This document shows, in pieces, positions 1-7,482 of a stretch of 64,000 nucleotides of DNA. The translations under genes were made by a program, and so were the position numbers. Under the pieces are notes generated by a model that saw only the letters and a program-made list of their open reading frames with translations, was not told the origin of the DNA and did no database searches. How positions within the stretch are numbered: position 1 is the stretch's first letter; each line of letters begins with the position of its first letter. This DNA comes from Limivivens faecihominis (lineage in GTDB: Bacteria > Bacillota > Clostridia > Lachnospirales > Lachnospiraceae). The stretch covers positions 186,001 through 250,000 of the forward strand of contig NZ_JAJEPR010000001.1 of assembly GCF_020686945.1 (NCBI RefSeq), given 5' to 3'.

Positions 1-2
1 TC

Positions 3-116
3 ACGAACATTCCCAGAAACTTTATCATGGCGCTGCCCCTGCAGCTGCTTATCGCAGGCCCCTTTATCCGAGGACTTTTCCGGAAGCTGTTTCCGGAGGG
101 TACGGTGCTGGCCTGA
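3..116 (+). CDS. C-terminal end of a DUF2798-like membrane protein (partial)
   Basis: The reading frame open from base 3 ends at TGA 114-116 and gives 37 residues, including the stretch NFIMALPLQLLIAGP followed by a basic tail (RGLFRKLF). This resembles the last transmembrane helix and tail of DUF2798 proteins, small two-helix membrane proteins of unknown function. The start lies left of the window, so length and neighbours cannot be judged. The assignment rests on motif memory over a short stretch. Another small membrane protein family is possible. Confidence 0.55.
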   Translation, partial: TNIPRNFIMALPLQLLIAGPFIRGLFRKLFPEGTVLA

Positions 117-124
117 CCTTTATG

Positions 125-171
125 ATTTCCGGGGCCGGATGGTATTTACCACCCGCGTCCCGGAAATTTTT
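125..171 (+). terminator. Intrinsic terminator after the DUF2798-like gene
   Basis: The arms ATTTCCGGG (125-133) and CCCGGAAAT (159-167) pair, with a small inner GGT/ACC hairpin, and are followed by a T run to 171. It lies 9 bases after the stop of the partial gene and between two convergent genes. Confidence 0.6.
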
Positions 172-177
172 GTGTTT

Positions 178-645
178 TTATGCCATCTGATTTACCATCT
201 TATACTTATAAAGCATTTCCGCGTGGTTCTGCTCTTCAATCTGGATGTCAGCCAGGAGTTTTCGAAGACCGGTCTCGCCGAAGTTAAAGACGTTGGTATT
301 GTACTCGCCGGAGACCAGCTTTTCCGTTCCAATGCAGTCTGTGGCCAGAAAAGCGTCGTGCTGCTTGGCCTCGGGATTTGCCATGGTGCTGTAGGAAGCT
401 TTGGGAGCATAGTCCCGTCCCTGGGTGTCATTGCAGTCACAGTCCGGAAGATTGCCGGAGAGCACCTGACTTAAAGACTGATAATGTTCTTCTTCCTGCT
501 TCTGAATGGACTGAAACAGGCTCTTGAGTTCGGGATCACGGGCAGCCTCTGCATATTTTCCATACTTTTCCACACAGCTTTTCTCCTGGGTCTGGAGATC
601 CTGAATGACTGCCCGCTCTTTTTCATTTAAAACAATGCTCATCAT
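178..645 (-). CDS. Spore coat protein, CotF-like / ferritin-like fold
   Basis: 155 residues, almost entirely helical. It carries two ExxH motifs typical of four-helix ferritin-like proteins, EEEH near residue 53 in the first half and EQNH near the C-terminus. Clostridial proteins of this length and composition are annotated as CotF-type spore coat proteins. Whether it binds two metals is an inference from the paired ExxH motifs. Two adjacent ATG codons occur at the start. The Shine-Dalgarno AGGAAAGGA lies about 11 bases upstream and suits either. It is a single gene convergent with the partial gene on the left. It fits the other sporulation genes in the window (CotS-like, YabP, YabQ, SpoIIE). 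Confidence 0.7.
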   Translation of the reverse strand: MMSIVLNEKERAVIQDLQTQEKSCVEKYGKYAEAARDPELKSLFQSIQKQEEEHYQSLSQVLSGNLPDCDCNDTQGRDYAPKASYSTMANPEAKQHDAFLATDCIGTEKLVSGEYNTNVFNFGETGLRKLLADIQIEEQNHAEMLYKYKMVNQMA

Positions 646-733
646 GATTTCTTACATCCTTTCCTAAATGATTACAGAAAAAGTATGGCCCGGATTTGGA
701 GATTTATTCATCTGCCAGCCGATGAGATTCCAG

Positions 734-762
734 TGGACATTTTTTGTGATTCGGCCTATACT
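734..762 (+). promoter_or_regulatory. Sigma-A type promoter for the U32-like gene pair
   Basis: TGGACA (734-739), a 17-base spacer and TATACT (757-762). It lies 33 bases before the ATG at 796 and downstream of the longer possible start at 685, so it supports the shorter gene. Confidence 0.55.
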
Positions 763-795
763 GGAACTATCGTGCGACAGGAGCGGGGAGAAAAG

Positions 796-2130
796 ATGAG
801 AGAAAAATTTCACGGGGTTCCTATGCTGCCCTTCGGGATTTTGGCTGGTTTTGCGGAAGAGCGGGAGATTCGGCTCACGGACCTGGCGGAGGAGGGCTTT
901 CGCTTCCGGACGGCAGAAAAAACAGAGGAGCCGGGCAAATTCCGGCTCTGTTTTTATAACAGTTTGGCGGGCGGCTACCGGGAGATGGAGCTTACCGATT
1001 TTGAGATGGAAGAGGAAGAACATACAAGTTTCTTCTATATATATGTGGTTTATACAGAGTCAGAAACTTATCGAAAAGAGGTGCGCCGCCTCATCGGGCA
1101 GTACAGCCGTTACATCCGTCTGAAGCTTATGGAAGATGACGGGGAGCTTGCGAAGGCGCTGACCGGTTATCCGGCGGAAAAAGATTTGGTGGAGGCCTGT
1201 TCTCTGGAGGAGCAGAAGCGGCGGTGGTTTTCGGAACTGCCCGTGGATGGGGTATTTCCGGAGTTTCCATCGCTGGCCCTGGAGCTGGACCGGCCGGAAC
1301 TCTACAGGAAGTATCTCTCCATGGAGATCGGGGAATTTTCAGCCTGGTACTGGCCTTGCAATGGCCTGGGAGAATATCCGCTGGCCAGAAGAACCCCTGA
1401 CCGCCTCTACATCGGAAATTCCTTCTGTCATCTGCTCTTTCCGGAAAAAAGCCAGCTCTTTGCGCTGCTTGAAAAAGCCTCGCGGGAGGGTTTAAGTGTG
1501 ACCCTTTCCTTTTCCTATATCCGGGATTTTCTGCTGGAATCCACAGAGGAGCTTCTCGATGAACTGTCCGCCTGGTGCGGCCAGAAAGAAAGGTGGCTCG
1601 AACTTCTGGTCAACGACTGGGGTCTGGCAGAACTTCTCCGAAAAAAGAGGAGCCCCTATCTGGAGCCGGTTCTCGGCCCTCTTTTAAATAAGAGAAAAAA
1701 AGATCCGAGGCTGGCCTGGAAGACAGGAAGCCTGGAAAGTCTGGCGGAAAACAGCCTCAATGCGGACTTTTACCGGGAGTTTCTGGCGGAAGAGCTGGGA
1801 ATCCGGCGGTATGAGTGGGAGGCCTGCGGCTACCCGATGAAACTGCCCCCGGGAAACCATAGCCTCCATCTGCCCTTTTACCAGACCAATACCTCCCAGT
1901 TTTGTCCTCTCGCGGCGGGAGTCCTCCGGAAAGACAGGGGAAAACAGAAATTACCGGAAAACTGTCCCCATTTCTGCGAGAGCTACACCTACCTCTATCC
2001 GGAGCATCTCGCCATGGCGGGGCGGTACAATTCTCTCTTTGCGCTGGACCGGGAGATCCTGAAAAAACCGGAGCATTTGGAGGCTTATCGGCAGCAGGGC
2101 GTGGACCGGCTGGTGATCAATCTCTTATAA
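796..2130 (+). CDS. U32-like protein with unusual N-terminal extension, partner of the next gene
   Basis: 444 residues from ATG 796, chosen because AGGAGCGGGGAG precedes it and a promoter lies between 685 and 796. The first 100 residues contain a stretch (IRLTDLAEEGFRFRT) recalling PilZ-type beta domains, but the match is weak. The C-terminal half has the signature NDWGLAELLRKK followed by a GPLLNKRKKDPR segment, as seen in UbiV-like members of the U32 family. It also has a cysteine set (about residues 344, 370, 391 and 395, including CPHFC) suited to a 4Fe-4S cluster. It is 13 bases upstream of a second U32 gene, so the two are probably co-translated. Known U32 pairs act in anaerobic hydroxylation chemistry (UbiU/UbiV) or tRNA modification. 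The substrate here is unknown. The organism type suggested by the window is not known to make ubiquinone. Confidence 0.6.
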   Translation: MREKFHGVPMLPFGILAGFAEEREIRLTDLAEEGFRFRTAEKTEEPGKFRLCFYNSLAGGYREMELTDFEMEEEEHTSFFYIYVVYTESETYRKEVRRLIGQYSRYIRLKLMEDDGELAKALTGYPAEKDLVEACSLEEQKRRWFSELPVDGVFPEFPSLALELDRPELYRKYLSMEIGEFSAWYWPCNGLGEYPLARRTPDRLYIGNSFCHLLFPEKSQLFALLEKASREGLSVTLSFSYIRDFLLESTEELLDELSAWCGQKERWLELLVNDWGLAELLRKKRSPYLEPVLGPLLNKRKKDPRLAWKTGSLESLAENSLNADFYREFLAEELGIRRYEWEACGYPMKLPPGNHSLHLPFYQTNTSQFCPLAAGVLRKDRGKQKLPENCPHFCESYTYLYPEHLAMAGRYNSLFALDREILKKPEHLEAYRQQGVDRLVINLL

Positions 2131-2143
2131 AGAAGGTGAAGGT

Positions 2144-3097
2144 ATGAAGATTGTGGCAGGCCTTGGGGCGGTGGACGAATATATCCGGTTTGCCGAGGCC
2201 GGGGCGGATGAATTTTTCTGCGGTTATGTGCCCTATGAGTGGAGCCGGGAGTACGGGACGGCGCTGGCCCTCAACCGGCGGGAGGTGTTGAATTATCAGG
2301 TGCAGTTGGGCTCTTTCAGTGAGCTGGAGATTCTGGCGAAGCTGGTGCGGGCCTATGGCCGGCCGGTGCATCTCGCCTTCAATTCCCTCTATTACATTCC
2401 CGAGCAATACCCCAAGATCGCTTTCATCGTGAAAAAATGTCAAAGTCTTGGCTTTGAGACCTTTATCGTCGCTGATCCGGCCCTGTTTCTCTATCTTCGT
2501 CGGGAAAAAATAGACTGCAAAATTCATTTAAGCGGGGAAACCGGGGAGGTCAACCGGGAAATGCTGGCATTTTTCCGACGGTTCGGTCTTCAGCGGCTGA
2601 TTTTTCACCGGAAAAATACGCTGGAGGATATGGCTTCCGTGATCCGGGCGGGAGCGGGCCTGGAGTTTGAGGCCTTCGTGCTGAACGAGCTCTGCCAGTT
2701 TACCGGGGCCTTCTGCAATTCCCTTCACTGTGATGAGCTGGGCCATCTCTGCCGGGTGCCCTATGAGTTGGGGAGAGTGAGGGGGAAGCTGTTGTCGGGG
2801 AACAACGTGAATTTTGATGACGAAGCTTTAACCTTGGATGAGGAAGGTTATCTCTGCGGAGCCACCGGCTGCGGCCTCTGCGCTCTGTATGCCCTCCAAA
2901 GGGCTGGAATTACCCACTTAAAGCTGGTGGGCCGCGGAAATCATGCAGATTTTATGGAAAAAGATATCCGGAATTTGCGGAAAGCCCTGGATATCATGGA
3001 GGGCTCCTCTTCGGAAGCGGACTTCCGGAAAGAGATGAAACGACAGCTTTTTCCGCGGGGCTGCAGCGGAAACTGCTATTATGCGGAATCAGGATAA
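2144..3097 (+). CDS. U32 family protein (UbiU/UbiV-like, probable Fe-S protein)
   Basis: 317 residues, the usual length for the short U32 proteins. The start MKIVAGLGAVDEYIRFAEAG and the segment FHRKNTLEDM match the U32 TIM-barrel family. Cysteines in ELCQFTGAFC, HLC, CGATGCGLC and CSGNC are enough for one or two Fe-S clusters. The family name peptidase U32 is historical. Characterised members with this cysteine pattern are Fe-S proteins in hydroxylation reactions. GAAGGTGAAGGT precedes the start, 13 bases after the previous gene. What is seen is the family and the cysteine pattern. Oxygen-independent hydroxylase activity and pairing with the upstream protein are inferred. Confidence 0.75.
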   Translation: MKIVAGLGAVDEYIRFAEAGADEFFCGYVPYEWSREYGTALALNRREVLNYQVQLGSFSELEILAKLVRAYGRPVHLAFNSLYYIPEQYPKIAFIVKKCQSLGFETFIVADPALFLYLRREKIDCKIHLSGETGEVNREMLAFFRRFGLQRLIFHRKNTLEDMASVIRAGAGLEFEAFVLNELCQFTGAFCNSLHCDELGHLCRVPYELGRVRGKLLSGNNVNFDDEALTLDEEGYLCGATGCGLCALYALQRAGITHLKLVGRGNHADFMEKDIRNLRKALDIMEGSSSEADFRKEMKRQLFPRGCSGNCYYAESG

Positions 3098-3110
3098 ATA
3101 GCTGTAGAGA

Positions 3111-3272
3111 AAGGAGCGCATCCGCAGGGGAACCAAAGAAGCCTTTCTCATCAGCACGGTCTTCAGCCTCGTGATTTCCGCCCTGGTCTTTGGTTTCGCG
3201 AGACCGCTTATGGGAATCTTCATAGACAGCAGCGAGACGGCGGGATTATGGGTGATGCATCGTCAGAAATGA
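3111..3272 (+). pseudogene. Remnant of a MATE efflux pump gene
   Basis: An open stretch from 3111 to TGA 3270-3272 encodes KERIRRGTKEAFLISTVF, then a hydrophobic helix and ARPLMGIFID. This is the loop and helix pattern found in MATE-family (NorM/DinF) multidrug exporters. The frame has a stop at 3105, no start codon and no ribosome site, and only about 53 of roughly 450 codons remain. After SSET the sequence leaves the family pattern. It is therefore a decayed internal fragment, left by deletion between the U32 operon and the amino-acid importer. Confidence 0.7.
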
Positions 3273-3274
3273 GC

Positions 3275-3303
3275 AAAGTCATCGCGAAAGCGGTGGCTTT
3301 TTT
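3275..3303 (+). terminator. Strong intrinsic terminator
   Basis: An 11-bp stem (3275-3285 with 3290-3300, two G-U pairs) closed by a GAAA tetraloop and followed by a T run to 3303. It ends transcription of the U32 operon and the MATE remnant. Confidence 0.8.
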
Positions 3304-3370
3304 CATATATATAGTTTTTTCCTATATCAGGGTATCAGATTTTCGCATACCCCTATATGCCTGGAATTTA

Positions 3371-3398
3371 TTGACAACAGACGGAAAAAAAGTATAAT
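3371..3398 (+). promoter_or_regulatory. Consensus sigma-A promoter of the amino-acid importer
   Basis: TTGACA (3371-3376), 16-base spacer, TATAAT (3393-3398), both perfect consensus hexamers. An imperfect inverted repeat with arms GGGTAT/ATACCC (about 3329-3358) lies just upstream and could be an operator. The leader to the ATG at 3446 is about 40 bases. Confidence 0.8.
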
Positions 3399-3445
3399 AA
3401 CACTAAGTCTATCGAAACAGTAGGATTTAAGAGAGGAGAAAACTT

Positions 3446-4261
3446 ATGAAAAAAAATCTGGTAAGTACTTTGGCAATTATCGCAGCAGCAACAGCAGTAT
3501 TCGGAATGACAGCAAGCGCCGATGACGTAAAAACAGCAGAAATCGTTCTGGAAGCAGAGAACGCTCCTTATACCTATGAGGATGACAACGGGGAACCGGC
3601 AGGATATGAATATGAGGTACTGAAACTCATCGACGATTATCTGGATGACTGGACCTTCAATTATACCGTACTGGATTATGAGACCGCTCTGGCAGGAACC
3701 ACCAGCGGAAAATACGATCTGGATTCCGGCTGCAAATTCCGTACACCGGCAAGAGAGGAAGCCTTCCTGGTATCCAATCCTTACAACTATTTCTTCATGA
3801 ATCTGGTTGTGAAGAATGACAGCGGTATCAAGAGCCTGGAGGATATGGACGGAAAGAGCATTGCCCCCATCGTTGCAACAGACGGCCGTGCAGTCGCTCT
3901 GGCAGACTGGATGGAAAAACATCCGGATATCAAGCTTGATTTCGAAACGCTGGCAGCATCCGGAGCAATGGCAGATGAGATCACCAGCGTGGAGGATGGC
4001 GTTTACGATGCAGCTTATATTTCCGCAGAGCAGGCCAATGCAATCCTGGAAGAAACCGGCTATGACGATCTGACCATTACTGATCGTGTAGACGGAAGAG
4101 ATACCGCCTTTCTGATCAACAAGGATCAGACAGAGCTTCAGGAGGCAGTCAACAAAGCCATCGACACTCTGACCGAGGACGGCACTTTAAGCAAACTGAC
4201 CGAGGAGTTCTTCGGGGAGGACAACTTCGAAGTAGCAAAAGAGCTGGGTCTTCGCGACTGA
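3446..4261 (+). CDS. Amino-acid ABC transporter, substrate-binding protein
   Basis: 271 residues: a signal peptide (about 1-25, ending TASA before DD) and then a type II periplasmic-binding fold of the polar amino-acid family (ENAPYTYEDDNGEPAGYEYE near the start, DLDSGCKFRTPAREE in the ligand region). No lipobox cysteine is present, so anchoring by lipid is not predicted, which is unusual for a Gram-positive binding protein. GAGAGGAG precedes the ATG. It is first in an operon with two permeases, an ATPase and an ATC-hydrolase family gene. The ligand is probably a cyst(e)ine-like or thiazoline amino acid if the last gene is a guide. That is inference. Confidence 0.85.
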   Translation: MKKNLVSTLAIIAAATAVFGMTASADDVKTAEIVLEAENAPYTYEDDNGEPAGYEYEVLKLIDDYLDDWTFNYTVLDYETALAGTTSGKYDLDSGCKFRTPAREEAFLVSNPYNYFFMNLVVKNDSGIKSLEDMDGKSIAPIVATDGRAVALADWMEKHPDIKLDFETLAASGAMADEITSVEDGVYDAAYISAEQANAILEETGYDDLTITDRVDGRDTAFLINKDQTELQEAVNKAIDTLTEDGTLSKLTEEFFGEDNFEVAKELGLRD

Positions 4262-4336
4262 TAAAGAAAGAAAAAATCACAGTTACAGTTCATGGCCGGG
4301 TGTCATGGACTGTACTGTTGTAACAGGAGTATTTGC

Positions 4337-5032
4337 ATGTGGAGAGGACATGAATTATTTGCTTCCAGCCTACCGTTGCTCGTGGAGTATATCCCGGCAA
4401 CGCTGTTTTATTTTCTGACGCCGACGGTGATCTCACTGGTCTTAGGAGCCCTGATCTGCCGGGTGCGGGTGGGAAAAAAGAACCTGCTTTACTGGCTGGT
4501 TTCTCTGTTTGTTTCTTTTTTCAGAGGAACGCCGGGACTGGTTCAGATCTATATCGTATTTTTCGGACTGCCGAAGCTTTTTGAACCCTTCGGAATCAAT
4601 ATCAACCGCTGGGATGCCGGAATTTTCTATGTAATCGCAACCTGCTGTAACTTTTCCAGTTTCGTTTCCGAGGCTTTCCGGGGCGCTTATGAGGCCATCG
4701 ACAAGGATCAGATCGAAGCGGGATATTCCATCGGTTACAGCCGCTGGCAGTGCTTCCGCCATGTGATCGCGCCTCTGACCATGCAGATCGCTCTTCCGAA
4801 CCTGAAAAACCTGGAGATCGACCTTCTGAAAGGAACCGCCACCGCTTACGTCATCGGCGTTGTGGATGTCATGGGCCGGGCGGACAAGATCATTGCCCAG
4901 CACAGAGGTTACGGTCAGATCTGGATTCTTCTGGCGGCAGCGATTATTTATTTCCTGATCAATGTGGTCATCGAGCTGGTCTTCAACAGTCTGACCCGTC
5001 ATTACAGTCGGCATGAAAGGGGTATCGCATGA
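4337..5032 (+). CDS. Amino-acid ABC transporter permease 1
   Basis: 231 residues with several hydrophobic helices and the ATPase-contact loop EAGYSIGYSRWQCFRHVIAP, typical of the His/Glu/Gln-type permease family. ATG 4337 is preferred over the in-frame ATG 4292 because CAGGAG sits 7 bases before it and the protein then starts just ahead of the first helix. The stop overlaps the next start (ATGA at 5029). It pairs with the second permease to form the membrane channel. Confidence 0.88.
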   Translation: MWRGHELFASSLPLLVEYIPATLFYFLTPTVISLVLGALICRVRVGKKNLLYWLVSLFVSFFRGTPGLVQIYIVFFGLPKLFEPFGININRWDAGIFYVIATCCNFSSFVSEAFRGAYEAIDKDQIEAGYSIGYSRWQCFRHVIAPLTMQIALPNLKNLEIDLLKGTATAYVIGVVDVMGRADKIIAQHRGYGQIWILLAAAIIYFLINVVIELVFNSLTRHYSRHERGIA

Positions 5033-5742
5033 ATCTGAATGTAAAATTTATGATATCGGACATTCCGACGGTGCTTGGCGCTCTGCCGGTGACGCTGGAA
5101 CTGACATTTGCATCGCTTTTCTTCGCGATCCTGATTGCCGTGCTTTTTGGAATCTGTATTCTGAAAAAGATCCCGGTGCTGAAACAGCTGGTGATCGGAC
5201 TCAATACCTTTATCAAAGGTGTTCCGCTGATCGTCCAGCTTCTGTTCTGTTATTATGCTCTGCCTTATGTCCTCCGTGCTTTTGACGGTGTGCTGGGCTA
5301 CCATTACGATCCGAAGCATCCTTCCTATTTCGGGTTTGCCGTTGTGGCTTTCGCCTTCAACTACGGAGCTTATATGACGGATGTGGTGGTTTCCTCCTAC
5401 AAGGCCGTGGATAAAGGACAGCTGGAGGCTGCTTACTCCGTTGGAATGAGCACGTTTCAGGCCATGTGGAAGATCGTGATTCCCCAGGCAGTGGTGATTT
5501 CCCTTCCGAACCTGTCCAACTACTTCATGTGGCTTCTCAAAGCGACCAGCCTGGCTTCCGTGGTAAATGTGTTTGAGCTTCTGGCGACGGCCCGGGCCTC
5601 AACCGCTGTCAACTATGCGATCCTCGAAGGCTATCTGGTGGCAGCAGGCATTTACTGGGCAGTATGTATCATCGCGGAGCAGATCCTGAAGCGGATCAAT
5701 AAGAAAATGAATCGTTATCAGAAGACCGTTTCTGCGATATAA
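5029..5742 (+). CDS. Amino-acid ABC transporter permease 2
   Basis: 237 residues. It has the same family architecture as the preceding permease, including the coupling loop EAAYSVGMSTFQAMWKIVIP and the ALPY pore-region motif. It overlaps the upstream gene by four bases, so the two are translationally coupled and the transporter is a heterodimer of two related permeases. It is 19 bases before the ATPase gene. Confidence 0.9.
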   Translation: MNLNVKFMISDIPTVLGALPVTLELTFASLFFAILIAVLFGICILKKIPVLKQLVIGLNTFIKGVPLIVQLLFCYYALPYVLRAFDGVLGYHYDPKHPSYFGFAVVAFAFNYGAYMTDVVVSSYKAVDKGQLEAAYSVGMSTFQAMWKIVIPQAVVISLPNLSNYFMWLLKATSLASVVNVFELLATARASTAVNYAILEGYLVAAGIYWAVCIIAEQILKRINKKMNRYQKTVSAI

Positions 5743-5761
5743 AAGACAGGAGACAGAAGAT

Positions 5762-6523
5762 ATGGCAATGGTAGAATTGAAAAATATCAGAAAAAAACTG
5801 GGCGGCGTCGATATCTTAAACGGCGTGGACCTTTCCGTTGAGGAAGGAGAGGTAGTGGTTATCCTCGGACCCTCCGGTTCCGGAAAAACCACCCTTTTGC
5901 GGACCATCAATTTCCTTGGCCCTGCCGATGCGGGAACCATAACGGTTGACGGACTGACCGTGGACAGCCAGAAGCATCACCATAAGGAGACCTTGGCGCT
6001 TCGTCGGAAGACCGGAATGGTGTTTCAGAACTACAACCTGTTCCGCAACAAAACGGTACTTCAGAACATCACAGAGGGCCTGATCACGGTGAGAAAGATT
6101 CCTCACGAGCAGGCTGTGGAGACGGCCATGGCCCTTCTGAAAAAAATGAACCTGGAAAACAGAGCCTCCGCTTATCCGGCGCAGCTTTCCGGCGGCCAGC
6201 AGCAGCGTGTGGGCATCTGCAGAGCGCTGGCCTTAAATCCGAAGGTGATCCTTTTTGACGAGCCCACCTCCGCCCTCGACCCGGAGCTGGTAGGAGAGGT
6301 GCTGGGAGCCATGCGTGCCGTGGCAAAGACAGGTATCACAATGATCGTTGTCACCCACGAGATCAGCTTCGCCAGAGACGTGGCAGACCGCGTGATCTAC
6401 ATGGAAGGCGGCGTCATCGTCGAGCAGGGCAAACCGAAGGAAGTCATCGAGAATCCGAAGGATGAGAGGACGCTGAGATTCCTGCGGTCACTTCTCAACG
6501 AACCTATGGACTACAGCATATGA
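5762..6523 (+). CDS. Amino-acid ABC transporter ATP-binding protein
   Basis: 253 residues with every ABC ATPase signature: Walker A GPSGSGKTT (about 36-44), Q-loop FQNYNLF, signature LSGGQQQR, Walker B VILFDEP and the switch histidine in VVTHE. The length and the SALDPE sequence place it in the GlnQ/TcyC polar amino-acid group. Starts at 5762 or 5768 are both possible behind AGGAGACAGAAG. It energises the two upstream permeases. An 80-bp dispersed repeat follows 5 bases after the stop. Confidence 0.92.
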   Translation: MAMVELKNIRKKLGGVDILNGVDLSVEEGEVVVILGPSGSGKTTLLRTINFLGPADAGTITVDGLTVDSQKHHHKETLALRRKTGMVFQNYNLFRNKTVLQNITEGLITVRKIPHEQAVETAMALLKKMNLENRASAYPAQLSGGQQQRVGICRALALNPKVILFDEPTSALDPELVGEVLGAMRAVAKTGITMIVVTHEISFARDVADRVIYMEGGVIVEQGKPKEVIENPKDERTLRFLRSLLNEPMDYSI

Positions 6524-6528
6524 GACAC

Positions 6529-6608
6529 CAGCGATTTACGAAGTAAATCAGCGGATTTCGAATGTTTGCAGAATTGCGGGAGCTGCCTGCAGCGGAGCAA
6601 TTCGCAGG
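6529..6608 (+). repeat. 80-bp dispersed palindromic repeat, family B copy 1
   Basis: Two hairpins: GATTTAC/GTAAATC, then GAATTGC/GCAATTC with an inner GCTGC/GCAGC. A copy about 91 percent identical lies at 36811-36891. Both copies sit between genes of a transport operon, just ahead of a ribosome site, so they are transcribed. Confidence 0.8.
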
Positions 6609-6650
6609 TATCGGCGTAGTAATATAATTAAGAAGAAAGAGGTAATAAAA

Positions 6651-7160
6651 ATGGCATTTGAAAACAACATTCCGAAGATCAAAAACAACTTTGGCGTGGA
6701 CGGTATGCGTGACATCAGCGCCCGCCGCGCAGCAACCATTTCCAACATGATCGAAGAGGCAGCAAAACAGGGCATTGACGATTCTTTTGCACGGACTGCC
6801 ATCGGCCGTTACGGCGCAGACAACGCAAAGGCTATGCGCGAGGGCATGAAGAACCCGGATGATTTCGCAGAGTTTGCCAACGAATTCGGTACTGACCACA
6901 ACCGCGAGATCTACGAGATGGAAGTAGTAGAGAAGACAGAGGACAGATTGTCCATCGACTTCCATTACTGCCCTTATGTAACTGAGTGGGTAAAACAGGG
7001 CCACACACCGGAGGAGATCGCTCATCTCTGTGACCTCACGATGGAAGGCGACAGAGAGTTCGCAAAACAGTTCCCCTGCCTGAAATTCGAGCTGAAAGGC
7101 ACGATCGCAGACGGACTTCCGGTCTGTCAGCTCCGGTTTACGAAAGTGAAGAAAGACTGA
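6651..7160 (+). CDS. L-2-amino-thiazoline-4-carboxylic acid (ATC) hydrolase family protein
   Basis: 169 residues. The segment FHYCPYVTEWVKQG and the downstream HLCDLTMEGDREFAKQFP match the ATC_hydrolase family (PF14196). A characterised member opens the thiazoline ring of ATC to give S-carbamyl-cysteine on the route to cysteine. Conserved cysteines and a histidine in those segments are the likely active site. It has its own Shine-Dalgarno (AGAAAGAGG) and follows the amino-acid importer with the family B repeat between them, so importer and enzyme are probably one operon. Many family members act on unknown substrates. Calling ATC or another cyclic cysteine derivative the imported ligand is inference. 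Confidence 0.72.
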   Translation: MAFENNIPKIKNNFGVDGMRDISARRAATISNMIEEAAKQGIDDSFARTAIGRYGADNAKAMREGMKNPDDFAEFANEFGTDHNREIYEMEVVEKTEDRLSIDFHYCPYVTEWVKQGHTPEEIAHLCDLTMEGDREFAKQFPCLKFELKGTIADGLPVCQLRFTKVKKD

Positions 7161-7187
7161 GGCTTATACTCCGAACTGATGTTATAG

Positions 7188-7233
7188 AAAAATCCACCCG
7201 ACTGCCACCAAAGCAGCAGAGGGTGGATTTTTT
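7188..7233 (+). terminator. Intrinsic terminator of the amino-acid operon
   Basis: AAAAATCCACCC (7188-7199) pairs with GGGTGGATTTTTT (7221-7233), a 12-bp stem running into a T tract. Its mirror T tract is also usable from the minus strand. Confidence 0.82.
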
Positions 7234-7242
7234 ATACACAAA

Positions 7243-7385
7243 AAAACTCTCCATAACATGAGGAGTGCCCGGGCGTCTGGTACACCCGGGCTATTATGAA
7301 AAAATTTATCTATGTGTAATGAAAACATTACGCCATGACCAAGATTTTATTATCTCCTTTCGAAGACAGTTACAGTATAGCAATC
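7243..7385 (-). ncRNA. Candidate small structured transcript between convergent genes
   Basis: Reading the minus strand: an extended -10 (TGCTATACT, about 7377-7385), a good ribosome site AAAGGAG (7360-7354), a tiny frame TTG GTC ATG GCG TAA (7342-7328), a GTAATG/CATTAC hairpin, a GCCCGGG/CCCGGGC hairpin (7268-7292), and a CTCC/GGAG hairpin followed by seven T. The 322 bases between genes (7161-7482) otherwise hold only the plus-strand terminator. This could be a small RNA, a leader peptide unit or a decayed repeat. No family was recognised. Confidence 0.3.
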
Positions 7386-7482
7386 AGTTATGAATAAAAT
7401 ATGAACAAGCAGTAAAAAATATGTGAAAATAACCAAAAACAAGCTTTTTTCAAACTGTTTTTTAGTAAAAAACAATAATAGA

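Noticed and set aside
685..795. Longer start for the first U32-like gene
   Set aside because: A promoter (734-762) and a good ribosome site point to ATG 796. The extra residues have no family support.
7183..7328. 49-codon minus-strand frame after the tiny TTG frame
   Set aside because: It runs through two terminator-type hairpins, so its sequence is explained by those structures. Kept only as a side note in the small-transcript finding.
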